In this document: piece by piece, positions 35,729 to 46,064 of the stretch
How positions within the stretch are numbered: the first letter of the stretch is position 1
Layout: each line of letters opens with the position of its first letter
NCBI GenBank assembly: GCA_964634385.1
Contig: CAZWIZ010000008.1
Coordinates: 1-64,000, forward strand
Source of the DNA: JAFGXW01 sp964634385
GTDB taxonomy: Bacteria; Bacillota_I; Bacilli_A; Izemoplasmatales; Izemoplasmataceae
Length of the DNA stretch: 64,000 nt
Reading direction: 5' to 3'
Position numbers and translations under genes: made by a program
Notes under the pieces: model-generated
Seen by the model: only the letters and a program-made list of their open reading frames with translations
Databases searched by the model: none
What the model was told of the DNA's origin: nothing

Positions 35729-37629
35729 TATTCGCTACCTCGCAATTGTGGATTCAGTGCGTCACGTAATGCATTACCAAACATATTAAATGTAATCATT
35801 AAGATTGATACAATAATAGTTGGATAAATAATTAACCACAAGTTTCCTGCAAAAATTTGTTGTTGTCCATCATTTAGAATAACTCCAATTGAAGTACCTG
35901 TTAAAGTAACTGGACCAATTGTTAATGATTGTCCATTCCCAATACCAAATCCTAAATATGATAAGTTAACTTCTAAGAAGATAACTGATGGTATACTTAA
36001 GATTACTCTAGTAACAATAGTACCAAGAGTATTTGGTAAAATGTGTTTAAAGATAATACGACGATCGGATGCTCCTAACGTACGTGCAGCTAAAACATAT
36101 TCTCGTCCTTTATAACGGTAAAACTGGAGTCGTGTAACCTTAGCTACCCCTATCCATCCGTCATAGACCATGAAGATAAAGAGCGCGAGGAATCCAGGGC
36201 CAATTAAAACGGTTATAATCCCAATCATTGTTATTTGTGGGAAGCTTCCCCAAATATCAGTAAATCTTTCCATTAAAATATCTACTTGCCCGCCATAATA
36301 AGCACTAAATGCTCCCCATATAACTCCAATAATAATATTAGAAATAGAAGCCATAACACCTAAAAGTAATGATGTTCTTAAACCTAACCAGATTAATGTA
36401 AATAAATCTTTACCAAATACATCAGTACCGAATAAAAAATATGGTTCCGATTCAAATCCGATAGCGTAAGTACCATTCATCATTACATGATAATTACTAT
36501 ACACTGTACCAGCAATAGTAATAGAATCAACACTTGTTACAGCATGAAGTGGATATCCTTCTCCAAATGTCCATGCTTCATCGTCATCTGGATTTAATGT
36601 AATTGTATCTTCCATTTTTGGATTATCTAAAAGAATTTGGTTATATTCTTCTGCCCCAATAATTTTAGGAGCATCAGCGAATAAAGCAGCGTAAACATCA
36701 TATGTGAACGACGCAACAGTCATTGCTGCATCTTTACGCAAATAACGTCCATTTTCTATTGCATTATTAATAACTATTAAAGAAAATGCTGATAAATCAT
36801 ATCCTGAAAATACTATATTGTTTTCAGGATTAGGATATTCAACAGTAATAGAATTTAAAGAAACAAATTCACTACCCTCAAGACTAGGTGTTGGTATTTC
36901 ATATTTCAACACAATTTTACCAATATCTCCAGCATTTAACTCATTTAATAAATTAATATTATGAACACCAATACTTGAAAATGTACCAAGTAAAGTGAAT
37001 TCATCCCACGAACTAGGATCAGGTATTGATGAATCAATGAAATAAATCTTAACATCTCCAGAAAGATCCATATCATTAATATCAATTTCTAAATTTGTTC
37101 CATCAACAATAGTGATAAACTCGTTTGATTGAATTGCATATGCAGTTTTATCAAAATTAATATATAAATCGTTCGTACCACCAATATACAGCGGACTTCT
37201 CTCTGATCCAATTATCTCTTTATTAGTTAATGTTTCTAAATCAATATATTTTACATCAAAGCCAAGTGTCGGGTATCCAAGACCAGTTTCAGGATCTATA
37301 GTATCGATATCTATAGGTTGATTGTCAAACTCTTTAGTTCCATCGAATATTCCAAAGTTCGATAGAAAAGGAACTTTCGGTGGTAATGTAGTTAATGAAG
37401 AATTTGTTTGCGTATATAAATTTTTCGGAGTAATCATTGGTACAGTAATCGATAAGATTACCATTATTAATAAAATTATTGATGCGATAACATTATATTT
37501 GTTTTTTGTGAAACGCATCATCGCATCTTGAAAATACGAAAGTTGTTTTGTTTGTAACGGTTTGTCAAGAAGTCTTTCATTATCTTGAACTAGTGAGAAA
37601 TAATCTTTAGGAAATTGTTTGTTATCCAT
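35728..37629 (-). CDS. oppC: Oligopeptide permease OppC with large extracellular insertion
   Basis: This 633-residue permease subunit is twice the normal length of about 300. One membrane helix near 40-62 is followed by some 330 residues, rich in Asp, Thr and Ser with beta-type pattern, predicted outside the cell. The typical permease part then begins at FGTDVFGKDLFT and has five helices. The ABC coupling loop contains VLAARTLGASDRRIIFKHILPN (given here by its centre, about 515). The insertion could bind or guide peptides next to OppA, or anchor the lipoprotein. It shares one base with oppB and with oppD. Confidence 0.9.
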   Translation of the reverse strand: MDNKQFPKDYFSLVQDNERLLDKPLQTKQLSYFQDAMMRFTKNKYNVIASIILLIMVILSITVPMITPKNLYTQTNSSLTTLPPKVPFLSNFGIFDGTKEFDNQPIDIDTIDPETGLGYPTLGFDVKYIDLETLTNKEIIGSERSPLYIGGTNDLYINFDKTAYAIQSNEFITIVDGTNLEIDINDMDLSGDVKIYFIDSSIPDPSSWDEFTLLGTFSSIGVHNINLLNELNAGDIGKIVLKYEIPTPSLEGSEFVSLNSITVEYPNPENNIVFSGYDLSAFSLIVINNAIENGRYLRKDAAMTVASFTYDVYAALFADAPKIIGAEEYNQILLDNPKMEDTITLNPDDDEAWTFGEGYPLHAVTSVDSITIAGTVYSNYHVMMNGTYAIGFESEPYFLFGTDVFGKDLFTLIWLGLRTSLLLGVMASISNIIIGVIWGAFSAYYGGQVDILMERFTDIWGSFPQITMIGIITVLIGPGFLALFIFMVYDGWIGVAKVTRLQFYRYKGREYVLAARTLGASDRRIIFKHILPNTLGTIVTRVILSIPSVIFLEVNLSYLGFGIGNGQSLTIGPVTLTGTSIGVILNDGQQQIFAGNLWLIIYPTIIVSILMITFNMFGNALRDALNPQLRGSE

Positions 37630-38729
37630 TATTTTCTCGCCCCCATTCTAATTTGTGGATCGACAATACCATATGATAAATCGACAATTAAAACTGTTAC
37701 TAATGATATAGAACCATAAAAGGCACTAGAAGACATAATAACATTGTAGTCATAATTACCAAACGCTAAAGCCTGTAATGTAACTCTACCAACTCCAGGA
37801 ATTGCATAAACACTTTCCATAATAAACGATCCACTTAGCAATCCAGCAAATGAACCAATAATTATTGGAACCATTGGTACTATCGAGTTACGAATAGCAT
37901 GTCGCAGTACAGCTTGTGTATGACTTAATCCTTTTGTTTTAGCTAGTAAAACAAATTCAGAAGTTAATACTTCAGATAATTCTGCACGTAACATTCTTGT
38001 AAATCCAGCAATAGCTGGTAATCCTCCAGCTACAACAGGAATAATAAATCCTTTAGCAATATTTTTCCAATCCTCAATTCCAACAAGAGGGAATAAGGAT
38101 GGTAGGAATCCATCCATCTTATAACTGAAAATAATAATTAGGAGTAATATAAACACTAGACTAGGCAAAGATAAAAAAACCATTATGATAATTTGGGCTA
38201 TATTATCAATAAATGTGTCCTTTTTAAGTGCTGTTATTATTCCAAATGCGAATCCAAACGGTAGATAAAAAGCCAATGTTGCTAAATTAAGATATAGCGT
38301 TAATGGCATTCGCGCAGTAATAATGCTAAAAGCAGGAACATTAACGTGAATTTTAGTAGAAGTTCCCCAATTCCATTCTGTTAAAACGTTGTTCAACCAA
38401 CTAAAATATTGTTCTGATATTGGAACTCTATAAAAAACTTTAATAATATTCCCATCTCGTACAGGGCTAACAATAAAAACCGTTTTATTAATCTCAGGAT
38501 TATTGTTACGAATATCATTAATTATTACCATGTCATCTGGATTAGTTATATCATAGTATTCCGACGTGTAAAACCCATCCGATACTTGTTTTTCAAGCCA
38601 TGTATCTTTTTCGTCGTTTTTTGTTGGCGGATATTCAGGTGCTAATTTCAACAAAACAAAAGTGATTGTTAATGTTGTAAACAGGATAATAAAAATCCAA
38701 ATTATCCGTTGAATAATATACTTCGTCAT
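37629..38729 (-). CDS. oppB: Oligopeptide permease OppB
   Basis: This 366-residue inner-membrane permease subunit has a first helix at about 9-29. An extracellular part that is 50-60 residues longer than usual follows (about 30-125). The remaining helices carry the coupling loop EFVLLAKTKGLSHTQAVLRH near 265, the EAA motif of Opp/Dpp permeases. It starts the oppB-C-D-F unit, with its own promoter lying between a terminator and the ATG. Together with OppC it forms the peptide channel. Confidence 0.92.
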   Translation of the reverse strand: MTKYIIQRIIWIFIILFTTLTITFVLLKLAPEYPPTKNDEKDTWLEKQVSDGFYTSEYYDITNPDDMVIINDIRNNNPEINKTVFIVSPVRDGNIIKVFYRVPISEQYFSWLNNVLTEWNWGTSTKIHVNVPAFSIITARMPLTLYLNLATLAFYLPFGFAFGIITALKKDTFIDNIAQIIIMVFLSLPSLVFILLLIIIFSYKMDGFLPSLFPLVGIEDWKNIAKGFIIPVVAGGLPAIAGFTRMLRAELSEVLTSEFVLLAKTKGLSHTQAVLRHAIRNSIVPMVPIIIGSFAGLLSGSFIMESVYAIPGVGRVTLQALAFGNYDYNVIMSSSAFYGSISLVTVLIVDLSYGIVDPQIRMGARK

Positions 38730-38771
38730 TTAATCTCTTCCTCACTATTTGAAATTTATACTAACACAACA

Positions 38772-38800
38772 ATTATATCAAACTTTATTATGAAAAACAA
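38772..38800 (-). promoter_or_regulatory. Promoter of oppBCDF
   Basis: On the minus strand, TTGTTT (38795-38800), 17 bases, then TATAAT (38772-38777) with the TGA of an extended -10 just before it. It lies between the oppA terminator and oppB. Confidence 0.75.
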
Positions 38801-38816
38801 TTTATTTTTATATAAA

Positions 38817-38867
38817 AATAAGGGGGATCATAGACTATTTTTTCAATAGTATTATGATCCCCTTATT
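38817..38867 (-). terminator. Strong terminator between oppA and oppB
   Basis: A 15-bp G/C-containing outer stem (AATAAGGGGATCATA on the transcript, one bulge) encloses an inner stem ACTATT/AATAGT and ends in TTATTTTTATAT. It would let oppA be made in excess over the membrane parts. Confidence 0.85.
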
Positions 38868-38906
38868 AGTTAATTTTTAATTAGTTTTTAAAGTTTTTCT
38901 TAGTTA

Positions 38907-41732
38907 TTATAACCAAGCCCAACCAATGAAGTAGTCACCAATGTGTAATACAACATAAGCATCACTCCATCCATTCCAATCAACAGCATAAACTTCAGTA
39001 TAGTCTGCAGGAGAACCTTGATCTGCAGCAACGTCAGCTAATGTTAAATATGAAGGGAATGTCGCTGCGATATAAGCATTTGCAGCAATTTCTGCATCAG
39101 TTAATGGTCCAGTTGAACCAACATAATAATCTGCATATCCTGAATGATCCTTAATTGCATCTTCAGCTGAAGTAAATAATGCAGCTTGATCATATAATTT
39201 GTATTCTGCACCTTCTACAGAAATTACATATAATACGCTCTTACCACTTTCAGTAACAACAATCTTAGCAATTAAATCATCAAATGCTTCGTCTTCAGCG
39301 ATATTAGCTAGTGTATCTCCTAAAACATATTCAGAAAGAGCACTACCGTCAGATGAACTATCTAATACTTCACCATTCATATCTAAGTAAGCAACAATTA
39401 AACTATCAGCATCTGTCCATGCAACTTGTTCTTCTCCATCTAGGATATATACATTTCCATTAATAGCAGCTACTAATGCATTGTATCCCCAAATTTCAGA
39501 AACTTCTACACCATCTAAATTAGTATAAGTAACAGCAATGTTTGGTGTTGTAGTATCAATACCCCAGTTTAGAGTAAATCCACCTTTATTGTCGTCATTA
39601 AATACGTCTAAGAAACTAGGAGCGTCTAATAATGATCCACTAATTCCACCAATTCCAAGGTCCATATCAGCAATCATCATATGATCGTAATAGTTACCAG
39701 GGAAGTCAACATCATTTACATTAATAATAATTTTAACAAAGTTAACATCATCAACTAATAAAGCTTCATATTGTTCTTTTAAATTAGCAACCATTGCTTG
39801 TGCACCAGTGTTACCACTAGAAGCCCAATACAATTCTAAAGTAATTTCAGTATATTCATCAGCTGTACCAGCAGTGTAATATCCATCAGCAATTCCTTCA
39901 GCTACTGCTTGTTTGAATAAAGCAACAGAAGCATCTGGGAAGTAACCATAAGAGTCAGCACCAAAAGCATCTAATACTGCAGCACCAGCTTCAGTACCAC
40001 GAACAGACATTCCTGATTCACCATCTAAGAAATATGTTGAAGCAAATAAAGTGTAAGCTGGTAAATAAGTTTTAACTACATTAACTGCAGCTTCATATCT
40101 ATCAAATCCATAATATAATGCTTGTTTCATTTCAGTGTATTGAAGGATAGGTTCTGGAACCCAAGTTTCACTTAATCCGAATCCTGGATATTGTTCAATG
40201 TAAGCATCACGAACTTCTTCAGTACCGAATCCATTAATCATTAATCTCCAAGTAGTTGCATCTGGAGAAACTTTGACACGAGGGTCACCAGCGTAATCTA
40301 CAACTTGAGATGCTGGTACACCAGCACTGTCTAAACGACCAGCTAAGAATTCAGCAAAAATTTGATCTGAACCATCAATGAAACGATATTGATAAGCTGT
40401 ATAATGATACATTTCTGCATCTGGATGATTAGGATTTTTAACGAATGTTAATAATTGACCTGAAGTGTAAGTATCAAATACATAAACACCACTTGAAGCA
40501 ACTGAGTCAGGACCAAGTCCGTATAAAGATTCATCACCGAAAGATTCAAGTAATTCTTGATTAACTGGACTTAATGAAGCACCAGCAAACATATATTTAA
40601 TATCGAATGCACTCTTATCTGTAGTGAATTCTAATTCTAATACATTAGTTTCACCTGGAGCCATACGTAAACCAACTTCTGAAAAGTCAGTAACGCTACC
40701 ATCTAAATATTCAGCAGCATTTTTAATACCACTAGAAATGAAGTCTCCTCCACCAGATCTAGCTCTAAACCAACTTTCATCAAGAGCATGTTGCCATGTC
40801 CATAAGTAGTCACTAGCATCTAGTTTTTCAAATCCATCAGCAAATCCTGAAGTATCGATTGAGTCTTTGAATGTCCATACTAAATCGTCTCTCATAGGAA
40901 TTTGCCAAACTTTTGCATATGTTTTACCATTTACAACTTCTGGATTAACAGGGATAGGTTGATCTGAAGCTAAACTAGGATCAATTTGATATCCAGTTTT
41001 AGAAGCATCAAAGTGGAATTCATATAATCCACCAGTAAATCTACCAATAAAATCAGAAGAGTTACTGTCATCAGAAATCCAAGGATTTAAGTTTGTAGGA
41101 TCAGTATTAAAAGATCCTCTCCAAGTATATTCTCCTGCGTTACCATATGTATCACCATACATTAATACAGTTGAATCATCTTGAGTAAATTGTGAGAAGT
41201 CAGTACCAAAACCTAATACTCCATTAAATTCTGGACTGTATAATTGTACTCTTGAATCAAACATAATACGTGAAGCACGTGTGTAAAGTGGAACACCTGC
41301 GATAACGTTATCAAGTAAATATGTTTCAAGTGCAGCAAATAATATTCCTTTTGAGTCTACAGGTAATTTTGATAAATCTACACCACTTAAATAATTTGCA
41401 AGTGGTAAAGCCACATTAACTGTTATAGTCATTGAAGCAGTATTATCGTCACTATCTGTTACTTCTAATTCAACAGTATATACACCAGCTGTTAAAGTAT
41501 CAACATTATTTGATACAACAACGATGCTACTTGTTAAATCTCCATCCTCTGCATCTGCAGCAGTAACGCCAGCAAGAGGGTCAAAAACAGTACCAGAAAC
41601 ATAAGATACAGAAGTTTCTCCAGTTATAGTTGGATTAGTATCAGGTACGTCTACTACTTCTTCAGGTTTACAAGCTGAAAGCATAAAAACTGTTAACAAC
41701 AATGTAAACATAAGAGCAATTCTTTTAATCAT
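38907..41732 (-). CDS. oppA: Oligopeptide-binding lipoprotein OppA with Ig-like N-terminal domain
   Basis: This 941-residue lipoprotein is anchored through LSAC (Cys21). Residues about 33-107 form a DUF5011-like Ig fold (FDPLAGVTAADAEDGDLT, ending in SMTITVNV). The long extracellular solute-binding domain of family 5 follows, recognised by NPWISDDSNSSDF, VWQIPMRDDLVWTF and YLWTWQHAL. It is larger than E. coli OppA (543 residues), partly by extra segments near the C-terminus that include a repeated LADVAADQGSPADYTEVY-type pattern (given by its start, about 905). It is transcribed from its own promoter, ends at a terminator before oppB, and has a cre-like site upstream. Confidence 0.88.
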   Translation of the reverse strand: MIKRIALMFTLLLTVFMLSACKPEEVVDVPDTNPTITGETSVSYVSGTVFDPLAGVTAADAEDGDLTSSIVVVSNNVDTLTAGVYTVELEVTDSDDNTASMTITVNVALPLANYLSGVDLSKLPVDSKGILFAALETYLLDNVIAGVPLYTRASRIMFDSRVQLYSPEFNGVLGFGTDFSQFTQDDSTVLMYGDTYGNAGEYTWRGSFNTDPTNLNPWISDDSNSSDFIGRFTGGLYEFHFDASKTGYQIDPSLASDQPIPVNPEVVNGKTYAKVWQIPMRDDLVWTFKDSIDTSGFADGFEKLDASDYLWTWQHALDESWFRARSGGGDFISSGIKNAAEYLDGSVTDFSEVGLRMAPGETNVLELEFTTDKSAFDIKYMFAGASLSPVNQELLESFGDESLYGLGPDSVASSGVYVFDTYTSGQLLTFVKNPNHPDAEMYHYTAYQYRFIDGSDQIFAEFLAGRLDSAGVPASQVVDYAGDPRVKVSPDATTWRLMINGFGTEEVRDAYIEQYPGFGLSETWVPEPILQYTEMKQALYYGFDRYEAAVNVVKTYLPAYTLFASTYFLDGESGMSVRGTEAGAAVLDAFGADSYGYFPDASVALFKQAVAEGIADGYYTAGTADEYTEITLELYWASSGNTGAQAMVANLKEQYEALLVDDVNFVKIIINVNDVDFPGNYYDHMMIADMDLGIGGISGSLLDAPSFLDVFNDDNKGGFTLNWGIDTTTPNIAVTYTNLDGVEVSEIWGYNALVAAINGNVYILDGEEQVAWTDADSLIVAYLDMNGEVLDSSSDGSALSEYVLGDTLANIAEDEAFDDLIAKIVVTESGKSVLYVISVEGAEYKLYDQAALFTSAEDAIKDHSGYADYYVGSTGPLTDAEIAANAYIAATFPSYLTLADVAADQGSPADYTEVYAVDWNGWSDAYVVLHIGDYFIGWAWL

Positions 41733-41763
41733 TTATATCTCTCCTTTTCTTTTTTATATTTAA

Positions 41764-41772
41764 ATTATACCA
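41764..41772 (-). promoter_or_regulatory. Extended -10 promoter of oppA
   Basis: The minus-strand TGGTATAAT lies 32 bases upstream of the oppA start; AAAAGGAG is the ribosome site at about 41741-41748. Confidence 0.7.
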
Positions 41773-41815
41773 AATGCTATACAAAAATACACTACTTTTT
41801 TGCTTTTTTTTTGCG

Positions 41816-41829
41816 TGAAAGCGCTATTT
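41816..41829 (+). promoter_or_regulatory. cre-like site upstream of oppA
   Basis: TGAAAGCGCTATTT matches the CcpA consensus at 12 of 14 positions and centres about 50 bases upstream of the -10 box. From this position it could activate or repress. Confidence 0.45.
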
Positions 41830-41916
41830 AGTACAACTTATTAAAGATTTCCTAACATAATTCCTAAAGATTTTGTATTATTACTTGTACTTAATGGTTA
41901 TTATAAATACTATTTC

Positions 41917-44556
41917 TTACTCTGGTGAAATAATATCTAATAACGTATCAACATCATATATTAAATCAATATCAATTGGATAATCAGGTTCGATTCCAAA
42001 CTCTGTATTATGAAAAACATAAGGATCTTCATCAGTACCTGCACCTGTACGGTAAGCCCCAATATTATTACTACTCATTGTAAATGCTGTTCCGTTTGGT
42101 AATAATACCGGCGTAATCGAGCAAGCTCCTCCACCAGATGTTACTCCAATAATTGGTCCTAAATTATTTTCCATGAAAATGGTTGCCATTTCATTTGCTG
42201 CACTAAATGTAACTGGTGTAATAAGTAAAGACCAATTTAAATTAGCATATGAATCAATACCTTCATCAATCACTACATAATAACTCGAATTACCATTTGT
42301 ATCACCATCAATTGAACTAACTCTAAATGGTTGATCTGTAATAAATCCAACAATACGGTAAAGTGCTCCAATATTTCCACCTGTATTCCAAGACAAATCT
42401 AAAATAATATTTTCAAGGTTTGGTGATTCAATCATAATTTGATCCATCATCATTTCAACGTAAACTGCACTATCAGAATTAACAGTTTCTTCAACATTAA
42501 CGATTAATGGCCAATTTGATTCAAAATCAACAGGAATAGAATTAACAACACCTACATAAAATAATTGATAATCTTCATCATATGTAATTTGAACCATATA
42601 ATCAATTGTAGGATTATCTATATCTTCAGTTGCAACTGTTATAGAATAATACCCATTACCTTTTTCATCATCTGTTGTATCTTCTAAAATAAAATCATAT
42701 CCTAGAGCTAACAAAGCATCCTTATAAGTATCTACATAAGCTTGTGATACTCCTTTAATAAGAACTTCTAATATATTTTCTTTATCTGTTGAATTATTAT
42801 AATAGAAGAATTTATCTCCTTCACTAATAACTGGCAAAATATTACTTGCATCTTCAACATCTAAAATACCTTCAGGAAATGAAATATCAAATGTAGATGT
42901 TTCATCAATATCTGCTGTATAGAAATCATCTAAGATTAAAACTGCCGATGCATCATCTAAGAACCAGTAATACGGTCTATTTGGCGATGATGATGCCCAA
43001 CCACCATTTTCTCCTGTTCCCCACTTAGCTTCAATAACATCATCAACTGCAAACAATCCATCATAATACCAACCAACAAATCGTGGACCGTAATATGATA
43101 AGTTATTAGTCTCAGGTCCATCAAAACGAATTGAATTAAAATATGAATGATATCCATAACTAGTATGTGGTTCATCAATTTGTTTTAATAATAAATCACG
43201 AATTGCATAATCAAAGTCTTCTGGATCTGTGACTAACAGACTATCCTTTTGATCATATAGAAGATTATAATAAGTATCAACTTCCATAATATCTTGTAAT
43301 CCATATAAGTTGTCTAGATCAAATGCTAACATATTAAATGTATGAATTAATAAATCTACAGGAATATCTTCTCCGCTCATAGAACTACTTCTAACAGTGC
43401 GAAGTTCTCTACTACCATCTTCAGGTAATGAATAAATACCAAATAATCCATCAGTATTATAATAAACGTTGTAATAACTCAATCCAGCTAGAAGTTGATT
43501 AGCTACATAAAATGGTAATAATACTTCTCCATCATAAACAGTGATATCCATATTATAATCATCTAAATCATAAATAACATCATCACCATCTTCTGAAGAA
43601 CTATTAGGATTATCGAAATCATATTCAATATGTCTACCATAATTTGTTTCTGTTGTATATACGTATGCCCAATAAAATCCTGGATCATTAACAACGACTG
43701 TATTTTCAATTGAATCGACAGTTAATATCATATCGTATGTTTCATCATAATCTTCATCATAGTATTGATAAGAAATAACTAAAACACCATCTGTTGTAGT
43801 TATTGTAAATTCTACACTTGGGTCAATAAATCCTTCAAGTAAACTGAAGAAATCTACAACCTTAATATATGGTACTGCTCCATCTTCTTCATAATACATA
43901 TTAACGTTACCATCTTCTACTTCATATTCTGTTGTTAAATTTTCAAATGGCAAATTAACAAAATTGTCAATTACTACTTCCTCAATAAAGCTTAAAGGAA
44001 TATCATATGTTTTAGAAATCACAGTATCATTAAGTGTGAAAGTTACTGTAATTTGTCCTTGTGTTATAGTTTCAGTTAATGGTAAAGGTAAAATAACTCC
44101 ACCTTCTGAAATATACTTTGAATCTACATTATATTTCATTGAACTTCGATTTACTCTGCCTTTTTTAGGCATATAAATTAAATTATCAGATACATACATT
44201 TCACTTTCATATTGTATGATATCTTCATTAATAAGATCTTCATCTGTTACTCCAACCACTTCTTCTTGCCAATAACTATTTAATGTGATATCAGCAGTTA
44301 CTTCAGTTGAAAAATCATATTCTACAGAATCATCTTCTTCGTACCAATACATAAAATTATAACCATCTCTAGTAGGGTTCGAAGGTTTAACTACTAATTC
44401 TCCTTCAGCTATAACTTGATTATCTACAGCACTTCCTTCATTGCTATTAAATGTCACTGTATAATTTGTTTTTTCTACAACTTCCTCCGGCTTTTGGCAT
44501 GCAGTAAGTACAAGTGTTGAAAATAATACTAAAAATAATAAACTAATTTTTTTCAT
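41917..44556 (-). CDS. S41-family protease lipoprotein
   Basis: This 879-residue lipoprotein has lipobox VLTAC (Cys20). It carries an InlB-type B repeat at about 31-95 (VTFNSNEGSAVDNQVIAEGE followed by PTRDGYNFMYWY), a long unassigned acidic beta-rich middle, and a C-terminal tail-specific protease (S41) domain with ILDLSWNTGGNIGAL and the catalytic-serine segment TFSAANEMATIFMENN, then GVTSGGGACS. It probably acts on the cell surface on peptides or proteins. The upstream promoter has a perfect 17-base spacing. It sits just before oppA in the same direction but has no obvious terminator, so some read-through into oppA is possible; a surface protease next to a peptide importer makes biological sense. 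Confidence 0.85.
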   Translation of the reverse strand: MKKISLLFLVLFSTLVLTACQKPEEVVEKTNYTVTFNSNEGSAVDNQVIAEGELVVKPSNPTRDGYNFMYWYEEDDSVEYDFSTEVTADITLNSYWQEEVVGVTDEDLINEDIIQYESEMYVSDNLIYMPKKGRVNRSSMKYNVDSKYISEGGVILPLPLTETITQGQITVTFTLNDTVISKTYDIPLSFIEEVVIDNFVNLPFENLTTEYEVEDGNVNMYYEEDGAVPYIKVVDFFSLLEGFIDPSVEFTITTTDGVLVISYQYYDEDYDETYDMILTVDSIENTVVVNDPGFYWAYVYTTETNYGRHIEYDFDNPNSSSEDGDDVIYDLDDYNMDITVYDGEVLLPFYVANQLLAGLSYYNVYYNTDGLFGIYSLPEDGSRELRTVRSSSMSGEDIPVDLLIHTFNMLAFDLDNLYGLQDIMEVDTYYNLLYDQKDSLLVTDPEDFDYAIRDLLLKQIDEPHTSYGYHSYFNSIRFDGPETNNLSYYGPRFVGWYYDGLFAVDDVIEAKWGTGENGGWASSSPNRPYYWFLDDASAVLILDDFYTADIDETSTFDISFPEGILDVEDASNILPVISEGDKFFYYNNSTDKENILEVLIKGVSQAYVDTYKDALLALGYDFILEDTTDDEKGNGYYSITVATEDIDNPTIDYMVQITYDEDYQLFYVGVVNSIPVDFESNWPLIVNVEETVNSDSAVYVEMMMDQIMIESPNLENIILDLSWNTGGNIGALYRIVGFITDQPFRVSSIDGDTNGNSSYYVVIDEGIDSYANLNWSLLITPVTFSAANEMATIFMENNLGPIIGVTSGGGACSITPVLLPNGTAFTMSSNNIGAYRTGAGTDEDPYVFHNTEFGIEPDYPIDIDLIYDVDTLLDIISPE

Positions 44557-44605
44557 TATCTTTGCTCCTTTTTTAAGATCGTTATAGTATATCTTAATCT
44601 ATTTA

Positions 44606-44634
44606 ATATTACCCTTTAGATTGTAGATTGTCAA
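44606..44634 (-). promoter_or_regulatory. Sigma-A promoter of S41 lipoprotein gene
   Basis: On the minus strand, TTGACA (44629-44634), exactly 17 bases, then TAATAT (44606-44611). An AAAAGGAG ribosome site follows before the ATG. Confidence 0.82.
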
Positions 44635-44764
44635 GAATATATGTGTATACAAATATAGAAACATAATGACCGTAAATAGTTATTTATATATCATTATTTA
44701 TTACTATTCGTCATACTTCCAAATTGCTTTTCTTTACACTTATTGACAGTTTAATATTAATCAT

Positions 44765-46051
44765 TTATAAATCATTCCTAATTAAGTCTTCTAATACTTC
44801 TCTTTTTTGAATAATAGAAACACTATTTTTCTTAATTAGTATTGTTGCTGGTTTCAACATTTTATTAAAGTTATTAGCTAGTGAATTCTCATATGCACCT
44901 GTTGAATAGACTGTAAGAATATCATTCGCTTGCAAATGTGGTAATAATACATTTTCAAACATTTTATCAGTTGATTCACACGCTTTTCCAACAATAGTAT
45001 AAATTGTTGTTTTTTTGTTTAATGGTTTATTTGCAATTATAACATCGTATTTCGCTTGGTATAAAGCAACTCGTATATTATCTGTCATACCTCCATCAAT
45101 TGAAGCATAATTCCTAATGTTTGGAATATTTTTTATTGAACCAATCGTATATATTGTAATCGCTGATTCTCCAACAATATATCTTCCAGGTTCAATTATT
45201 ATCGTAGGAAATAATAAATTATATTTACTACTATTTTTTGAAACATTTTCATATATTGCATCAGTAAAATATGTTAATGGCTTAACATCATCTTTGTTTG
45301 TATAATAAATACCATACCCTCCGCCGACATTTAATTTTTGGCAGATAAATCCATATTTTTCTTTTAAAGAATTAATTAATTTGAATGTTATATCAATCGC
45401 GTCTATTATATTTTTATTATCATGTAATTGTGATCCAACATGAAAATGAATTCCCACAATATTTAAATTATTGCTTGCTAATCCAAAACTAAAAACTTTT
45501 TCTATATTTTCAGCATCAAGTGTTATTCCGAATTTGGAATCAGCTTGACCTGTAGAAATAAATTTATGCGTTTTTATTTTATTTAACATAGGTGATATTC
45601 TAATAAAAATATTCGGCTTTTTATTAAGTTTTAATGATAACTTATCTAAATTTAATAATTCATTATAATTATCAACAACAAATTGCTTAACATTATTAAT
45701 TAATGCATATTCAATTTCTTCAATAGATTTATTATTACCGTGAAACATTATCTTTGACGAATTAATATTTGATTTCAAAGCAATAAACAATTCTCCCATG
45801 CTAGCGACATCAATTCCTAATTCACTGTTCTTTATAATTCTTCCCATTTCAAGGTTTAAAAATGCTTTTGAAGCATAATATACTTCTACATTTTTATATT
45901 TATTTAAAAAGTTTGTTTTTATATTTTGAATTCTATCATCAATTATCTCTTGATTGTAAACGTATAAGGGTGTTTTATATTTTTTAGCTAACTCTACTAT
46001 ATTTTGTCCTCCAAAATATAGTACATTATTTCTAATATCTAAATTATGCAT
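44765..46051 (-). CDS. lysA: Diaminopimelate decarboxylase
   Basis: This 428-residue PLP enzyme converts meso-diaminopimelate to lysine. The alanine-racemase-like barrel has the PLP lysine in YYASKAFLN (about 60). HVGSQL, GGGYGIYY and EPGRYIVGESA follow, and the active-site CESTDKMF near the C-terminus is typical of LysA. It is the last gene of an alr, M20D, lysA series, 13 bases after the M20D gene. This suggests lysine synthesis from an acetylated diaminopimelate route or recovery of diaminopimelate from peptides. Confidence 0.92.
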   Translation of the reverse strand: MHNLDIRNNVLYFGGQNIVELAKKYKTPLYVYNQEIIDDRIQNIKTNFLNKYKNVEVYYASKAFLNLEMGRIIKNSELGIDVASMGELFIALKSNINSSKIMFHGNNKSIEEIEYALINNVKQFVVDNYNELLNLDKLSLKLNKKPNIFIRISPMLNKIKTHKFISTGQADSKFGITLDAENIEKVFSFGLASNNLNIVGIHFHVGSQLHDNKNIIDAIDITFKLINSLKEKYGFICQKLNVGGGYGIYYTNKDDVKPLTYFTDAIYENVSKNSSKYNLLFPTIIIEPGRYIVGESAITIYTIGSIKNIPNIRNYASIDGGMTDNIRVALYQAKYDVIIANKPLNKKTTIYTIVGKACESTDKMFENVLLPHLQANDILTVYSTGAYENSLANNFNKMLKPATILIKKNSVSIIQKREVLEDLIRNDL

Positions 46052-46064
46052 TATTTTAACCTCG

